64,000 nt of DNA, taken from positions 496,001-560,000 of the forward strand of contig NZ_LN881724.1 in the NCBI RefSeq assembly GCF_001457415.1, written 5' to 3'. Under the pieces are notes generated by a model that had not been told where the DNA came from, ran no database searches, and saw only the letters and a program-made list of their open reading frames with translations. The stretch is from Gorillibacterium timonense (GTDB lineage: Bacteria; Bacillota; Bacilli; Paenibacillales; NBRC-103111). Of this stretch, positions 8,824 to 17,817 are shown piece after piece (positions within the stretch are counted from its first letter, which is position 1; every line of letters starts with the position of its first letter). Both the position numbers and the translations under genes were made by a program.

Positions 8824-9402
8824 ATGACAAAACGCGACATCGACCCTTCAAAAGCGCTGCTGCCAGATCAACGGGAAGAGCTTCTTACCACTTTAAAAAG
8901 CCGCTTCGAGAAAAATAAGTCTCGCCATCCAGAGTTGGACTGGGCAGCTGTACAAGCAAGGCTCGAAGCTCATGACGAGAAGCTGTGGTCGCTGCAAGAA
9001 ATGGAGAGAACAGGCGGCGAACCGGATGTCGTGGGTTTTGACGTTGAAACGGGCGAGTTCATCTTCTGTGATTGCTCGGCGGAAAGCCCGAAAGGACGAA
9101 GAAGCGTGTGTTACGACCGGGAAGCACTCGAGTCCCGAAAAGAACATAAACCGCAGAACAGTGTCCTCGATATGGTGGAGGCGATGGGCATTGAGCTCCT
9201 AACGGAAGAACAATACAGGAGCCTCCAAACCGTAGGGAAATTCGATCTGAAAAGCTCAAGCTGGGTGAAGACGCCCGACTCGATTCGAAAGCTTGGGGGA
9301 GCCATCTTTTGCGATCGCCGTTACGATATGGTCTTCCTGTATCACAACGGAGCGGAGTCTTATTATGGGGCCAGAGGCTTCCGCGGCTCTCTAAGGGTCT
9401 GA
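8824..9402 (+). CDS. DUF4256 protein
   Basis: This 193-residue soluble protein matches the DUF4256 family as I recall it: an N-terminal helical part, then GGEPDVVGFDVETGEFIFCDCS and the C-terminal FLYHNGAESYYGARGFRG. The function is unknown. The ATG at 8824 is chosen because GGGAG at 8811-8815 gives 8-nt spacing, whereas the in-frame ATG at 8818 is too close. A TG-G-TACAAT extended -10 lies upstream at about 8784. It precedes yaaA by 40 nt and may be co-transcribed with it. Confidence 0.8.
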   Translation: MTKRDIDPSKALLPDQREELLTTLKSRFEKNKSRHPELDWAAVQARLEAHDEKLWSLQEMERTGGEPDVVGFDVETGEFIFCDCSAESPKGRRSVCYDREALESRKEHKPQNSVLDMVEAMGIELLTEEQYRSLQTVGKFDLKSSSWVKTPDSIRKLGGAIFCDRRYDMVFLYHNGAESYYGARGFRGSLRV

Positions 9403-9442
9403 ATACGGATAAGCTGTCCCGAGGAAGAGAAAGAGGAAGATC

Positions 9443-10186
9443 ATGAGAGTCATTATTTCACCTGCCAAAAAAATGAAGACCGACACGGATTTTTTGGGCA
9501 GCCGTCAATTGCCGCGATTCCTTGACGAGTCGAAAATGCTGTTGACCCTCGTCAAGAAGCTGAACTACGAGGAAGCCAAAGCGCTATGGAAGTGCAACGA
9601 CGCGATCACCGAGCTGAACCTAGAGCGGCTTCGGATCATGGACTTGACCCGCCAAGTGACCCCGGCCCTCTTCGCTTATGAAGGCCTTCAATACCAACAC
9701 ATAGCGCCTGGCGTGTTTGAACAGCAGGAGCTGGAGTACCTTGAAGAGCATTTGCGTATCTTGTCCGGTTTTTATGGGGTGCTGCGGCCCTTTGACGGTG
9801 TTGTTCCGTACCGGCTGGAAATGCAGGCCAAACTGGAAGGCCCAGACTTTCACTCTCTCTATCAGTTCTGGAACCGAAAGCTGGCGGAAGAGCTGGCGTC
9901 GGAGAGTAGCTGCATTCTGAACTTGGCCTCCAAGGAATACAGTAAGTGTATTTCACCTTACCTGAGCAGGGAAACCCGCTTCATCACGTGCGTGTTCGGG
10001 CAGTGTGTGAACGATAATGTAGTTGAAAAAGGAACCCTGGCCAAGATGGCCAGGGGCGAGATGGTGCGCTACATGGCGGAGCGACAGATCGACTCTGTGG
10101 AGGAGATCAAAGCGTTTAACCGGCTGAGATTTCGATTTGATGAAGAACGGTCCACGGAACTAACGTATGTCTTCATTCAAGAGTGA
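9443..10186 (+). CDS. yaaA: Peroxide stress protein YaaA
   Basis: The 247-residue protein is a full-length member of the YaaA (DUF328) family. It begins with the diagnostic MRVIISPAKKM, contains LWKCND and AYEGLQYQ, and ends with FNRLRFRFDEERS. In E. coli YaaA limits intracellular iron and DNA damage during hydrogen peroxide stress, and the fold has a helix-hairpin-helix-like DNA-binding element. It probably acts in the cytosol. The gene is followed by a shared terminator and converges with the mannanase gene. Confidence 0.92.
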   Translation: MRVIISPAKKMKTDTDFLGSRQLPRFLDESKMLLTLVKKLNYEEAKALWKCNDAITELNLERLRIMDLTRQVTPALFAYEGLQYQHIAPGVFEQQELEYLEEHLRILSGFYGVLRPFDGVVPYRLEMQAKLEGPDFHSLYQFWNRKLAEELASESSCILNLASKEYSKCISPYLSRETRFITCVFGQCVNDNVVEKGTLAKMARGEMVRYMAERQIDSVEEIKAFNRLRFRFDEERSTELTYVFIQE

Positions 10187-10230
10187 TCATGGGGAAGGGG
10201 ATAGCGCCTTTTCCTTACTAATCACAACAA

Positions 10231-10275
10231 AAAGGGTTGGAGCAGGGGCAGTCCCCCCGATCCAACCCTCTTTTC
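10231..10275. terminator. Bidirectional terminator between yaaA and mannanase gene
   Basis: AAGGGTTGGA and TCCAACCCTC pair around an inner GGGG/CCCC stem. A runs precede and T runs follow, so it can serve both converging genes. Confidence 0.75.
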
Positions 10276-10283
10276 TTGTCTCC

Positions 10284-12467
10284 TTATGGTTCAATTCCCC
10301 ATGTAAGCTGACCGTTCAAATACCCGGTAACCTTATCATGGTTTGCGAACTGGCTGCCGGATGCCTTAAATGAGTAATCATTCGTCTGGGTGTAAGCGGA
10401 CCAATCGGTTTTGGAGAACCGTGCTTGAATCTCTGCGCTCTGACCGGGATTAAGCGTTCCGGCCGAACTCGTAAAGCCAATCTCCAGATAATAATCGGCT
10501 CCGGCAACCGGAGTCGCCAGTTTCACGAACTTGCTGGTTACATTCGCGCTCCCAACACTGGCCCAGTCGCACCAGAAATTCTGAGCGATTTCCCCGTCAA
10601 TCGTATAATAATATCGGAGTTTTACATCACTTAATTGAATCACCGAATTACCGGTGTTGACTACTTTGAGCTTGGGTGAGATTCCGTTGGTGGAAGAACT
10701 TGTGTTTCCATTAAAGGCTTGGATCGTCAAGTTACCAGCGGGTGTAGGTGTTGTCGTTGGTGTCGGCGTCGGAGTTGATGTCGGTGTCGATGTTGGTGTC
10801 GCCGTTGATGTAGGAGTAGGTGTAGGTGTCGACGTTGGTGTAGGAGTAGGTGTTGGCGTCGACGTTGGTGTAGGTGTAGGAGTAGGTGTAGGTGTCGGCG
10901 ATGTACTCGGGCTGGGATTGTTCCCCTTTAAATTAGGAAGCTCATCCAATGTGATGACATAACTACTTTGGTAAAGCGTTTTCAAAGTAGCTGGATAATT
11001 AAAGGCGGAACTCATGAGATGCTCACCATACCAGGGGCAGAAGTAGAGCCATCCCGATTTTTCCTCGGTCAGATTCTGTACGCTTGGGACGGTGTCGTTC
11101 TCCGTCATGGCCACCATTTTCTTACCGTCGGTTAAATCAACTAGCTGATAGAATATCGAGCTAATGGCATCCTCGTTGGGCACACCGGACAAACCGTCAG
11201 TGCGGTTGTAAATCGTATTGTATTTATCATAGCCAACAATATCTACCTTGCCGTCACCGGGATACCATGCAGGAGAAGTGCTATACACGTAGCTGTTGTA
11301 GGTCCAGATCAAGTTGTGCAAGCCATAGGTTTCCGTAAGTTCGGTATAGAGCATATTCCATAATTGCTTGTACACCTCTGCGCCGGCCGAAGCCCACCAG
11401 AACCACGCACCTTCGCCATTCAATCCGCCGTTGCCCTCCGCCTCATGATAGGGACGGAAAATTACCGGCACCTTGTTATTTTGCAGAATCAGCAACTGTT
11501 CTGCCAAATCCGCAATGGTCAACTTCACGTATTGATATTCTTTCGTACCGGGAACCACCGCATTGGCGGTATTGAAATTGGTTTCTGTTGGCTTGTAGGT
11601 GGCTTGCTTCCAATCTACCGCCTGTCCGAGCTGATAAGTCGTGAAATTGCGAGGTACATTGATGTGCCAGCTAGTTGTCGCGATCCCGCCGCGGTTATTC
11701 ACCCAATCGATCATCCGATTTGTCGTGCCGTCTTCCCAGCCGTACAACGGATTATAGTTCATTAAATCGAAGCCGCGGATGGCCGGATACTTACCGGTTA
11801 AATTGTGGATCCAATCAAACTCCAACTCCGCATTGCCGTCATTCCCGCCTCCGTAAATCTCCTGCTGACCGGAGAGTATATGGTTGCCGTAAACCTCTGT
11901 TAAATAATTCATCAAAAGTTGAGTTTCTGATGTGGCTTGAGAATCGGTGAGAACGGGCTGCACATTCAAGGGATCAAGATCGGCATAATCCACCGTGAAC
12001 GTGTCAAAGTAAGCGTAGCCCCAACCGGACTTCAATTGGATGGTGTTGGCCCCTTGCTTCAGCTTTTGAAAGCCAAAGTCGAAATTCGACCACGTGGTGG
12101 TATAGGGCAGCATATACGAGCCCTTGGATACGCCATTAACGGTTAAATATTGAAGCCTTCCGTCCGCACTTAATTCCTGCATGTATCGGGTAGAGATCGC
12201 ATACATACCGGTTTCCGGGACGGTTACAGTAAGGGTGATGGAACCGGAACTCTGCATCCAGACAAATCCGTTCCCCGAGTATCCGGGTTTGGGCTGTCCG
12301 TAAATCTGAGTCGCCACTTGAAGATCAGAGGTTAGCTGAGCGTTTTCGGCTTCGATCGTGAAGAGCGGGGTGTCTGCATGAACGGGGGCTGTCATTAATC
12401 CAAGTAACAGGGTAATTGCCAGCATAATTGCGCTTGCCTTTTTGAGCCAGTGCTTCATTTTCATCAT
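10284..12467 (-). CDS. Secreted GH26 beta-mannanase with two binding modules
   Basis: The 727-residue enzyme hydrolyses beta-1,4-mannan outside the cell. Order: signal peptide (1-31, cleavage after VHA), a CBM35/CBM6-like beta-sandwich (about 35-162), a GH26 TIM barrel (about 172-510), a Pro-Thr-Ser linker (515-577) and a C-terminal CBM3-type cellulose-binding domain (578-727). The acid/base is Glu342 in RPYHE and the nucleophile Glu456 in MTEND, with WFWW nearby as usual. GGAAAGG lies just before a cluster of Met codons; the one at 12458 has the best spacing. A perfect cre site lies upstream, so carbon catabolite control is expected. It fits with the GH27 and GH130 genes of the window. Confidence 0.9.
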   Translation of the reverse strand: MMKMKHWLKKASAIMLAITLLLGLMTAPVHADTPLFTIEAENAQLTSDLQVATQIYGQPKPGYSGNGFVWMQSSGSITLTVTVPETGMYAISTRYMQELSADGRLQYLTVNGVSKGSYMLPYTTTWSNFDFGFQKLKQGANTIQLKSGWGYAYFDTFTVDYADLDPLNVQPVLTDSQATSETQLLMNYLTEVYGNHILSGQQEIYGGGNDGNAELEFDWIHNLTGKYPAIRGFDLMNYNPLYGWEDGTTNRMIDWVNNRGGIATTSWHINVPRNFTTYQLGQAVDWKQATYKPTETNFNTANAVVPGTKEYQYVKLTIADLAEQLLILQNNKVPVIFRPYHEAEGNGGLNGEGAWFWWASAGAEVYKQLWNMLYTELTETYGLHNLIWTYNSYVYSTSPAWYPGDGKVDIVGYDKYNTIYNRTDGLSGVPNEDAISSIFYQLVDLTDGKKMVAMTENDTVPSVQNLTEEKSGWLYFCPWYGEHLMSSAFNYPATLKTLYQSSYVITLDELPNLKGNNPSPSTSPTPTPTPTPTPTSTPTPTPTPTSTPTPTPTSTATPTSTPTSTPTPTPTTTPTPAGNLTIQAFNGNTSSSTNGISPKLKVVNTGNSVIQLSDVKLRYYYTIDGEIAQNFWCDWASVGSANVTSKFVKLATPVAGADYYLEIGFTSSAGTLNPGQSAEIQARFSKTDWSAYTQTNDYSFKASGSQFANHDKVTGYLNGQLTWGIEP

Positions 12468-12514
12468 CCCTTTCCAATTTTGTTAGGCAAAACATAACAA
12501 ATTAGATAATAAAA

Positions 12515-12528
12515 TGACAACGCTTACA
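12515..12528 (-). promoter_or_regulatory. Catabolite-responsive element (cre)
   Basis: Read on the minus strand, TGTAAGCGTTGTCA matches the CcpA consensus TGWAANCGNTNWCA at every position. It lies 48 nt upstream of the mannanase start. Repression by CcpA when glucose is present is inferred. Confidence 0.75.
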
Positions 12529-12665
12529 AAACAAACATAACACACATACCAAATTTTGTAAACCCACCAAAATGAAAAATTTTACAGATTTGCGAATGAC
12601 ACGAATTGAATTTGTAATGGCAAAATTTTACGGAACAGGTATTGATTTTAGGTCTACACGGTGTT

Positions 12666-12704
12666 AATATAGCTACGTCTACATCCTGTAGGCGTAGCTA
12701 TATT
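12666..12704 (+). promoter_or_regulatory. BlaI-type operator palindrome
   Basis: A perfect 12-bp inverted repeat, AATATAGCTACG at 12666-12677 and CGTAGCTATATT at 12693-12704, encloses CTACA-TCC-TGTAG at 12679-12691. The inner TACA/TGTA dyad is the half-site type bound by BlaI/MecI repressors. It sits 24 nt before the repressor start, so autorepression is likely. Confidence 0.7.
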
Positions 12705-12727
12705 TGGATGGAAAGGAGGCCGGTGCT

Positions 12728-13114
12728 ATGGATCAAGTGCCGCAGATATCGGAGTCCGAGTTGATCATCATGACGATTATTTGGGACAAAGGGAACTCTG
12801 CACGTTTTGCAGAGATTATGGAAGAGCTTGATCAGCTTAAAACGGAATGGAAGAAAAGTACGGTTTTAACGTTTCTATCTCGGCTGATTGAGAAGAACAT
12901 GCTCTCAACCCGTAAGTTCGGAAGGCGCAATGAGTATACCGCCCTCATGACAAGGAACCACTACCAAGCCTATCAAACCAAACAGTTTTTGGATAAAGTA
13001 TACAGCGGCAATGTGCAGGGACTTGTCCATATGCTGGTACAAAACCATCTTATCTCTGACAAGGATGTTGAGGAGCTGCGAGAATTCTGGAGGGAGGGTC
13101 AGCCCGATGAATGA
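12728..13114 (+). CDS. BlaI/MecI-family transcriptional repressor
   Basis: The 128-residue protein has the BlaI layout: a winged helix (ISESELIIMTIIWDKG, then KKSTVLTFLSRLIEKNML and the wing FGRRNEYTAL) and a helical dimerisation tail. BlaI proteins are released when a membrane M56 sensor protease (BlaR1) cuts them. AAAGGAGG gives an ideal distance to the ATG at 12728. A strong palindrome lies just upstream. Its usual partner should start at 13107 but is cut to 12 codons, so the inactivation route is missing here or is supplied in trans. Confidence 0.88.
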   Translation: MDQVPQISESELIIMTIIWDKGNSARFAEIMEELDQLKTEWKKSTVLTFLSRLIEKNMLSTRKFGRRNEYTALMTRNHYQAYQTKQFLDKVYSGNVQGLVHMLVQNHLISDKDVEELREFWREGQPDE

Positions 13115-13145
13115 TGTCCTTAGGCTTGTCCTATGTATGATTTAA
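13107..13145 (+). pseudogene. Truncated start of a BlaR1/M56 sensor gene
   Basis: An ATG overlapping the BlaI stop by 8 nt, the usual coupling of blaI and blaR1, begins MNDVLRLVLCMI and then meets TAA at 13143. The first residues resemble M56 peptidase N-termini; nothing of the transmembrane or HEXXH parts follows. The AraC gene starts inside this remnant at 13133. This looks like a deletion that fused the 5' end of the sensor gene to the next gene. Confidence 0.5.
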
Positions 13146-13960
13146 GCGCGATCTATAACCCCATCACATCGCAAAATCCATTCGTAGGGAATCGATACGA
13201 TCCATGCTCTCCGTTAAAGCCGTATATTGCAACGTTTTGGGGAACGGAAGACCCCATGTTTGATCTAGAAGCGGAAGGGGATCCTCTTCTTGTTATTCCC
13301 GATACGTGCGTGGACATTATATTCGAAATGGATTACCGGACCCATCGATTCAGCGCCCATTATAGCGGAATGAACGACAGACCCTTTATGGCCAGCACCG
13401 TTGTGGAGACAACGTTTTATTCTTGTTTCGCCATTCGTTTTTATTTTTGGGCGATCCATTTGTTTGCGGATAATCATTTAAGAGACAGCTTAAACCTTCA
13501 TATCGATGCGGAGGCGTACTTTCATGGATGGAGCGGCTTTTTCGAAGAGATGATGAGCAGGACACGCACCTTAAAGGAGCGAATCCCGCTAGCCGAAAAG
13601 TTTTTGCTAGCCAAGCTAAACTTACACAAAAGCGACCATAATGTCCTGAATGCGGCATATCTTATCTTAAACTCCAAAGGGACAACCCCGATCAAAGAGG
13701 TTTGCTCCTATACGGCCGTAAGTCAACGACAGCTCGAGCGTTTGTTTCTGCATCAAATCGGATTGTCCGTCAAAAAGCTGTCAAGCTTGGTCCGGTACCA
13801 GAATGTCTGGCAGGATGTCGTATACGCTCGGGAATTTGATATTCAGGATGCAGTCACTATCTATGGATTTGCGGATCAATCTCATCTCCTCAATGAGTTT
13901 AAGAAATATCATAGTATGACGCCTAATCAAGCCAAAAAGTTGGCATTTCACCAGCGATAA
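13133..13960 (+). CDS. AraC-family regulator (DUF6597-type N-terminus)
   Basis: The 275-residue protein has an N-terminal ligand-sensing domain of the DUF6597 type (PLKPYIATFWG, then DTCVDIIFEM) and a C-terminal AraC DNA-binding domain (about 170-275). The latter has helix-turn-helix elements ending in YGFADQSHLLNEFKKYHSMTPNQAKK. The ATG has no clear Shine-Dalgarno sequence, so translation may depend on coupling from the upstream repressor gene. Targets are unknown; the gene downstream at 14050 is a candidate. Confidence 0.8.
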   Translation: MYDLSAIYNPITSQNPFVGNRYDPCSPLKPYIATFWGTEDPMFDLEAEGDPLLVIPDTCVDIIFEMDYRTHRFSAHYSGMNDRPFMASTVVETTFYSCFAIRFYFWAIHLFADNHLRDSLNLHIDAEAYFHGWSGFFEEMMSRTRTLKERIPLAEKFLLAKLNLHKSDHNVLNAAYLILNSKGTTPIKEVCSYTAVSQRQLERLFLHQIGLSVKKLSSLVRYQNVWQDVVYAREFDIQDAVTIYGFADQSHLLNEFKKYHSMTPNQAKKLAFHQR

Positions 13961-14049
13961 CCGGATGTCGTTTTTTTTCAATACAGGCACTCGTGCAGTC
14001 GGTACGATAAAGTGGCAGCATATCTCCCCATAAGAAGAGGAAGGGTGTC

Positions 14050-15003
14050 ATGAGAACAGTAGATCATAACGCTTATCTTGAAATCCGCGAATGGGTTCAC
14101 CGCAACGCAAGGCCTCTTGAATTGGCCGTGTGGCGATACTTTTTTGAACAGGGGGATCAACAGTCCGTTCTGACCGAATTAGCTTATTATCAGAATGAAG
14201 ATGGAGGATTCGGCAAGACGATTGATCCTGACAACTGGAATCCTCATTCTACGCCTTATAACGCACAAATTGTGATTAAGCTGCTCCGGCAGATTGGATT
14301 TACGGATGTGAAGCACCCGATCTATCAAGGGATCTTTCATTATCTTGAAACGACGGAGCATCAGTCGGCTATTGGATGGTTTTTTACGATTCCCTCGAAT
14401 GATGATTATCCCCATGGCGTCTGGTGGGATTATAACCCCGAGACGAATGCCTATGAGAGCATAGGGACAACGGCAAGCTTAGCCGGATTCCTGCTCCGCT
14501 ACGGAGACCCGGAATCAAAGTTGTACAAAACAGCTGCTTCCTATGCGGACATGCTCATGGAGAAGCTGAGAGTAACAACCCCATATGGTGATATGGGAGT
14601 TGGCGGGTATTGTGAATTGCTCGAGGATATCGAAGCCGCCGGACTTGAAAGTCAATTCGATTATGAATTGCTTCGCAGCAAGGTGCCGGAGCTAGTGCGC
14701 GGCAAAATACAGAATGAACCCAACAATTTTATGGCAAATCCGCTTGAGTTCGTGCTGTCTCGGGAGAGCCTCTTTTATGAGGAAAATAAGCAGGAGGTAG
14801 AAGCGGCGCTTGATGTCCTGATCGACCAAAGACCGGCTAACGGGGTATGGGATATTCCTTGGCAATGGTACAACGGGGATAAATATCCCCGAGCCTTTGC
14901 GATCAGCGAAAATTGGTGGAAGTCGCTTAAAGCCACGGAAAAGCTGCTGCAGCTGCGCAGGTTTAATCGCTTGGAAGAGGAGGCAGGCCTTGCTCCGGCT
15001 TGA
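14050..15003 (+). CDS. Alpha/alpha-barrel protein of cyclase/prenyltransferase type
   Basis: The 317-residue soluble protein contains YYQNEDGGFGKTIDPD (about 45-60), a repeat motif of the QW/prenyltransferase-like alpha/alpha-toroid superfamily, and later SIGTTASLAGFLLRYGDP. Related folds cut or cyclise polyisoprenoids or bind polysaccharides. I do not recognise a characterised family and would not assign a reaction. Helix pairs continue to the end (WDIPWQWYNGD, then FAISENWWKSL). GAGGAAGG precedes the ATG. It follows the AraC gene by 89 nt. Confidence 0.6.
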   Translation: MRTVDHNAYLEIREWVHRNARPLELAVWRYFFEQGDQQSVLTELAYYQNEDGGFGKTIDPDNWNPHSTPYNAQIVIKLLRQIGFTDVKHPIYQGIFHYLETTEHQSAIGWFFTIPSNDDYPHGVWWDYNPETNAYESIGTTASLAGFLLRYGDPESKLYKTAASYADMLMEKLRVTTPYGDMGVGGYCELLEDIEAAGLESQFDYELLRSKVPELVRGKIQNEPNNFMANPLEFVLSRESLFYEENKQEVEAALDVLIDQRPANGVWDIPWQWYNGDKYPRAFAISENWWKSLKATEKLLQLRRFNRLEEEAGLAPA

Positions 15004-15032
15004 CAATTCGGAAAGAAATGGAGAGGGTAACG

Positions 15033-15140
15033 ATGGAAAACTCCCGGCTTGTGTATGATTCCATGCTGAAGGGGCTGCTCCAAACCCCGTCGTTGACTCG
15101 AATTCAAGAAGTGGACGAGCTGCTCGATACCGTTTGGTAA
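15033..15140 (+). CDS. Short ORF, possible remnant
   Basis: A 35-codon frame begins at an ATG preceded by GAGAGGG and starts MENSRLVYDSMLKG. It ends in TAA just before the convergent TetR gene. The composition looks coding, but the length suggests either a small protein or the 5' end of a truncated gene. I do not recognise it. Confidence 0.3.
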   Translation: MENSRLVYDSMLKGLLQTPSLTRIQEVDELLDTVW

Positions 15141-15149
15141 ATTCTTTCG

Positions 15150-15734
15150 TTATCTCTGGGATAGCGGGGTGTGGTAAATGGCGAGACAAATTTCCGTCAT
15201 GTCCTCAATGGATTTTGAAAAGTCGGATTCGATCCATTTTACAGCAACATGATAGAGGGCACCTGAGGTAAAGTAAATTCGATAGAGGCTTTGATCGGAT
15301 TGATCAGGCATGTTTGCGAGCATGATATCCGTTAAACGCTCCAAGATTACATAGTCAAACCTTGCATCTTTGAGGGTTTTATAGATATCGCGTTGCTGGA
15401 AAATGACTTCAAAAAGCACTCGAATGAAAGGCTCCGGTTCCTTGGCTTTGCCGGTGATTTCATCCGCATAAGGAATCAGCTTCTGATTAATTTCGAAGAT
15501 GAGTGAATCGACTAGATCGACTAAGATTTCTTGTTTGGACGAATAATTGTTGTAATAGGCGGTTCGGGATACTCCGGCGCGCTTAACAATATCGGTAATG
15601 GAAATTTTGCTAAAGGGCCGTTCCTTGATGAGTTGGATCAGCGCCGTGCAGATGGCTTCTCTCGTCAAACGATTGGTTTCTTGATTGGAGTAATGCTTTG
15701 AGGTGTTTGGACTGAATAATTCATAAGGCGACAT
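15150..15734 (-). CDS. TetR/AcrR-family transcriptional regulator
   Basis: The 194-residue protein has a TetR helix-turn-helix at about residues 25-70 (ISITDIVKRAGVSRTAYYNNYSS) and a ligand-binding helical body. The C-terminus resembles the TetR_C group of dihydroxyacetone-kinase-type regulators. It is divergent from the M28-like membrane protein gene at 15872, with a 16-bp palindrome in between, so it probably represses that gene and itself. Confidence 0.85.
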   Translation of the reverse strand: MSPYELFSPNTSKHYSNQETNRLTREAICTALIQLIKERPFSKISITDIVKRAGVSRTAYYNNYSSKQEILVDLVDSLIFEINQKLIPYADEITGKAKEPEPFIRVLFEVIFQQRDIYKTLKDARFDYVILERLTDIMLANMPDQSDQSLYRIYFTSGALYHVAVKWIESDFSKSIEDMTEICLAIYHTPLSQR

Positions 15735-15814
15735 GACACTTTCCTCCGATTTGTACGTCTTGACCCTCCGTTTATTGTTTTTCCTTATCCGTTTCTCTAT
15801 ACTTTACCACGCGG

Positions 15815-15830
15815 CATTACAAATGTAATG
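15815..15830. promoter_or_regulatory. Probable TetR operator
   Basis: CATTACA-AA-TGTAATG is a 7+2+7 palindrome between the divergent TetR-type gene and the gene at 15872. Both position and symmetry suit a TetR dimer. Binding is inferred. Confidence 0.55.
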
Positions 15831-15871
15831 TCAGGACGATGATTGAGTGAAATGGAAAGGAGCACGGAGAC

Positions 15872-17722
15872 ATGGTCGAGAAATTGAATCGGGAATTATC
15901 AAGTATTATGCTCTTCCTTTTGGCCTTTTGTGCTTCGGTATTTATCGGTCAAGAGACGGTAATCTCTTTCGCGGCAATCCTTTTTTTAGCCATTGAGTGG
16001 GGGATCTCCTATTTTCTTTTGAAGAAACGCACTCCCTTACATGGGGTGTATATGAGTGTAATAGCAGCGGAAGTCTTCTTTTTGGTAACGCAGGAATTTT
16101 GGCTGCTTGCGCTTTCGATCTTGCTGTTGATCGTGGCTGGAGTATGGAAGGAATTTTTCTCAGGCGCTGTTCGCAGAAGAGCGAGGGTTTATTCCGTGGT
16201 TCGAAGCGTGATACTCAGTTTGGCGGTTCTACTGGTCAGTGTCTTTTGGATGATGGATCTCTATGCACAACCGATTACCAAATCCGTTAAACTGCCGGCT
16301 ACTCTGACGGCTGAAATCGATCAAACGAAATTGGATTCTACCGCAACAATGCTGAACCATATTGAAACGATGAATTCCTTTGGGAGTCGCACAACAGGCT
16401 CTGAAGGCCATAACAAATTCATTTCTTGGCTGGAGCAGCAGGTGACGGATATGGGGCTTACTGTATACCGGGACAAGTACACCTTTGATCGCTGGGAAGA
16501 GAAGAAAAGCTCGATCACCATCGATCACCAGGAAATCCATGTGTCCTCCGCCTTTCCCTACTCCGGGGAAACCGATGAACATGGAGTAACAGGCGAGTTC
16601 GTTATTACGAAGCGCGGCGATTACGACCGAGCAATAGGCAAAATTGCCGTCGTTGAAATTGAAAATTACAGCCATTTTCCTATTGGAGTGGTGATGAATA
16701 TGCGCGAATCCTTTCCAGCACAGGCAGGAATTCCTGCAAGTGAAGGCGATCTCGTCCTGACCACCGCTCTGAAAGACGCCAAATTAGCCAAAGCGAAAGA
16801 GATGGGGGTTAAGGCGGTTATCCTGGTCTGGAAAGGGGTATCCGATGCCAAGGTCGAACAGCAGTATTTGCCTTTTACCACGGACTATGCGGGAATTCCA
16901 GCGGTCTGGGTAAATGAAACAGACGGGCGACAGGTGATCAACGCAGCTAAGGAACACAAAACGGGTACCGTGATTTTGGAAGCAGAACGGCAGCAGCATG
17001 CACCGACCGAATCCTTTTATGTGAAAGTCGATGGCATAAATCCAAGCGAATCAATCATCGTGAATACCCATACGGATGGCGTGAATGTTGTGGAGGAAGA
17101 TGGCGCTGTTGGTATGCTGTCCATGATTCGGTACTTGCAGCAGCAGGAGAAACCGGAGCGAACCTTGATCTTTGCCTTTGTCACTGGACATTTCCGATTG
17201 CCCGAATTTAAAGGCACTTCTCAGGCGACATCTACCTGGATGATGGCTCATCCCGAGCTATGGGATGGCAAGGAGGGTCACATGAAAGCGGTGGCGGGAA
17301 TAACGGTCGAGCATCTAGGCAGCATGGAATGGAAGGACGATGCCTCCGGACGTTATGGGCCAACGGGGGAACGGAGTACGGAGTTTGCCTATGCAGGCAA
17401 TGAAGTCATGAAAGCGATCTGGCTGAAAGCCATTGAACATCAACCCCACACACGCGCCATAATCTTGCGAGGACATAATAAGTTTGAATTTGGTGAGAGT
17501 CAGCCTCTATTCGAAGCAGGCATTCCTGTGATTGGATTCATTCCGATGCCTGATTATCTAACGGTGAATAGCGACAATCGAGAAATGGACAAGTTTGATG
17601 TGGAGCTCATGCATGACCAAATTGAATCGTTGTTGAAAGCCATCCAGCTTGTGGATGAAACAACGACGGCCCAACTCGGCAAGGCAGACGGCTATTCCTT
17701 CTTTTATGGTCGAACCCGCTAA
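15872..17722 (+). CDS. Membrane-anchored M28-like peptidase homologue
   Basis: The 616-residue protein begins with about five hydrophobic segments within residues 8-130. Then comes an extracytoplasmic region with an M28-like fold split by a PA-type insert (about 240-370). Possible zinc ligands are His400 and Asp402 in NTHTDG, Asp410, and Glu480/His481 in VEHLGS. M28 aminopeptidases normally have a Glu-Glu pair after the FAFVTG strand; here it reads FAFVTGHFRLPE, so the pair is not conserved. It may be a divergent or non-peptidase member. AAAGGAG precedes the ATG, and the divergent TetR gene is its likely regulator. Confidence 0.7.
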   Translation: MVEKLNRELSSIMLFLLAFCASVFIGQETVISFAAILFLAIEWGISYFLLKKRTPLHGVYMSVIAAEVFFLVTQEFWLLALSILLLIVAGVWKEFFSGAVRRRARVYSVVRSVILSLAVLLVSVFWMMDLYAQPITKSVKLPATLTAEIDQTKLDSTATMLNHIETMNSFGSRTTGSEGHNKFISWLEQQVTDMGLTVYRDKYTFDRWEEKKSSITIDHQEIHVSSAFPYSGETDEHGVTGEFVITKRGDYDRAIGKIAVVEIENYSHFPIGVVMNMRESFPAQAGIPASEGDLVLTTALKDAKLAKAKEMGVKAVILVWKGVSDAKVEQQYLPFTTDYAGIPAVWVNETDGRQVINAAKEHKTGTVILEAERQQHAPTESFYVKVDGINPSESIIVNTHTDGVNVVEEDGAVGMLSMIRYLQQQEKPERTLIFAFVTGHFRLPEFKGTSQATSTWMMAHPELWDGKEGHMKAVAGITVEHLGSMEWKDDASGRYGPTGERSTEFAYAGNEVMKAIWLKAIEHQPHTRAIILRGHNKFEFGESQPLFEAGIPVIGFIPMPDYLTVNSDNREMDKFDVELMHDQIESLLKAIQLVDETTTAQLGKADGYSFFYGRTR

Positions 17723-17817
17723 TTTCCCGCACCCTTTATCTGTGGAAAGCCTCTCTTGAACTTCCATTTTACCAGAGGAGCGGTTTTTGTTAGCCTTCAA
17801 GGCTTAGGATCAATAAA

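Noticed and set aside
10654-10962. Plus-strand frame encoding a Val-Gly repeat
   Set aside because: It is the complement of the Pro-Thr linker of the mannanase gene; the repeat explains the open frame.
17723-17817. Possible terminator between the M28-like and nucleotidase genes
   Set aside because: Only a 5-bp CCTCT/AGAGG stem with a long loop is seen, which is too weak to call with confidence.
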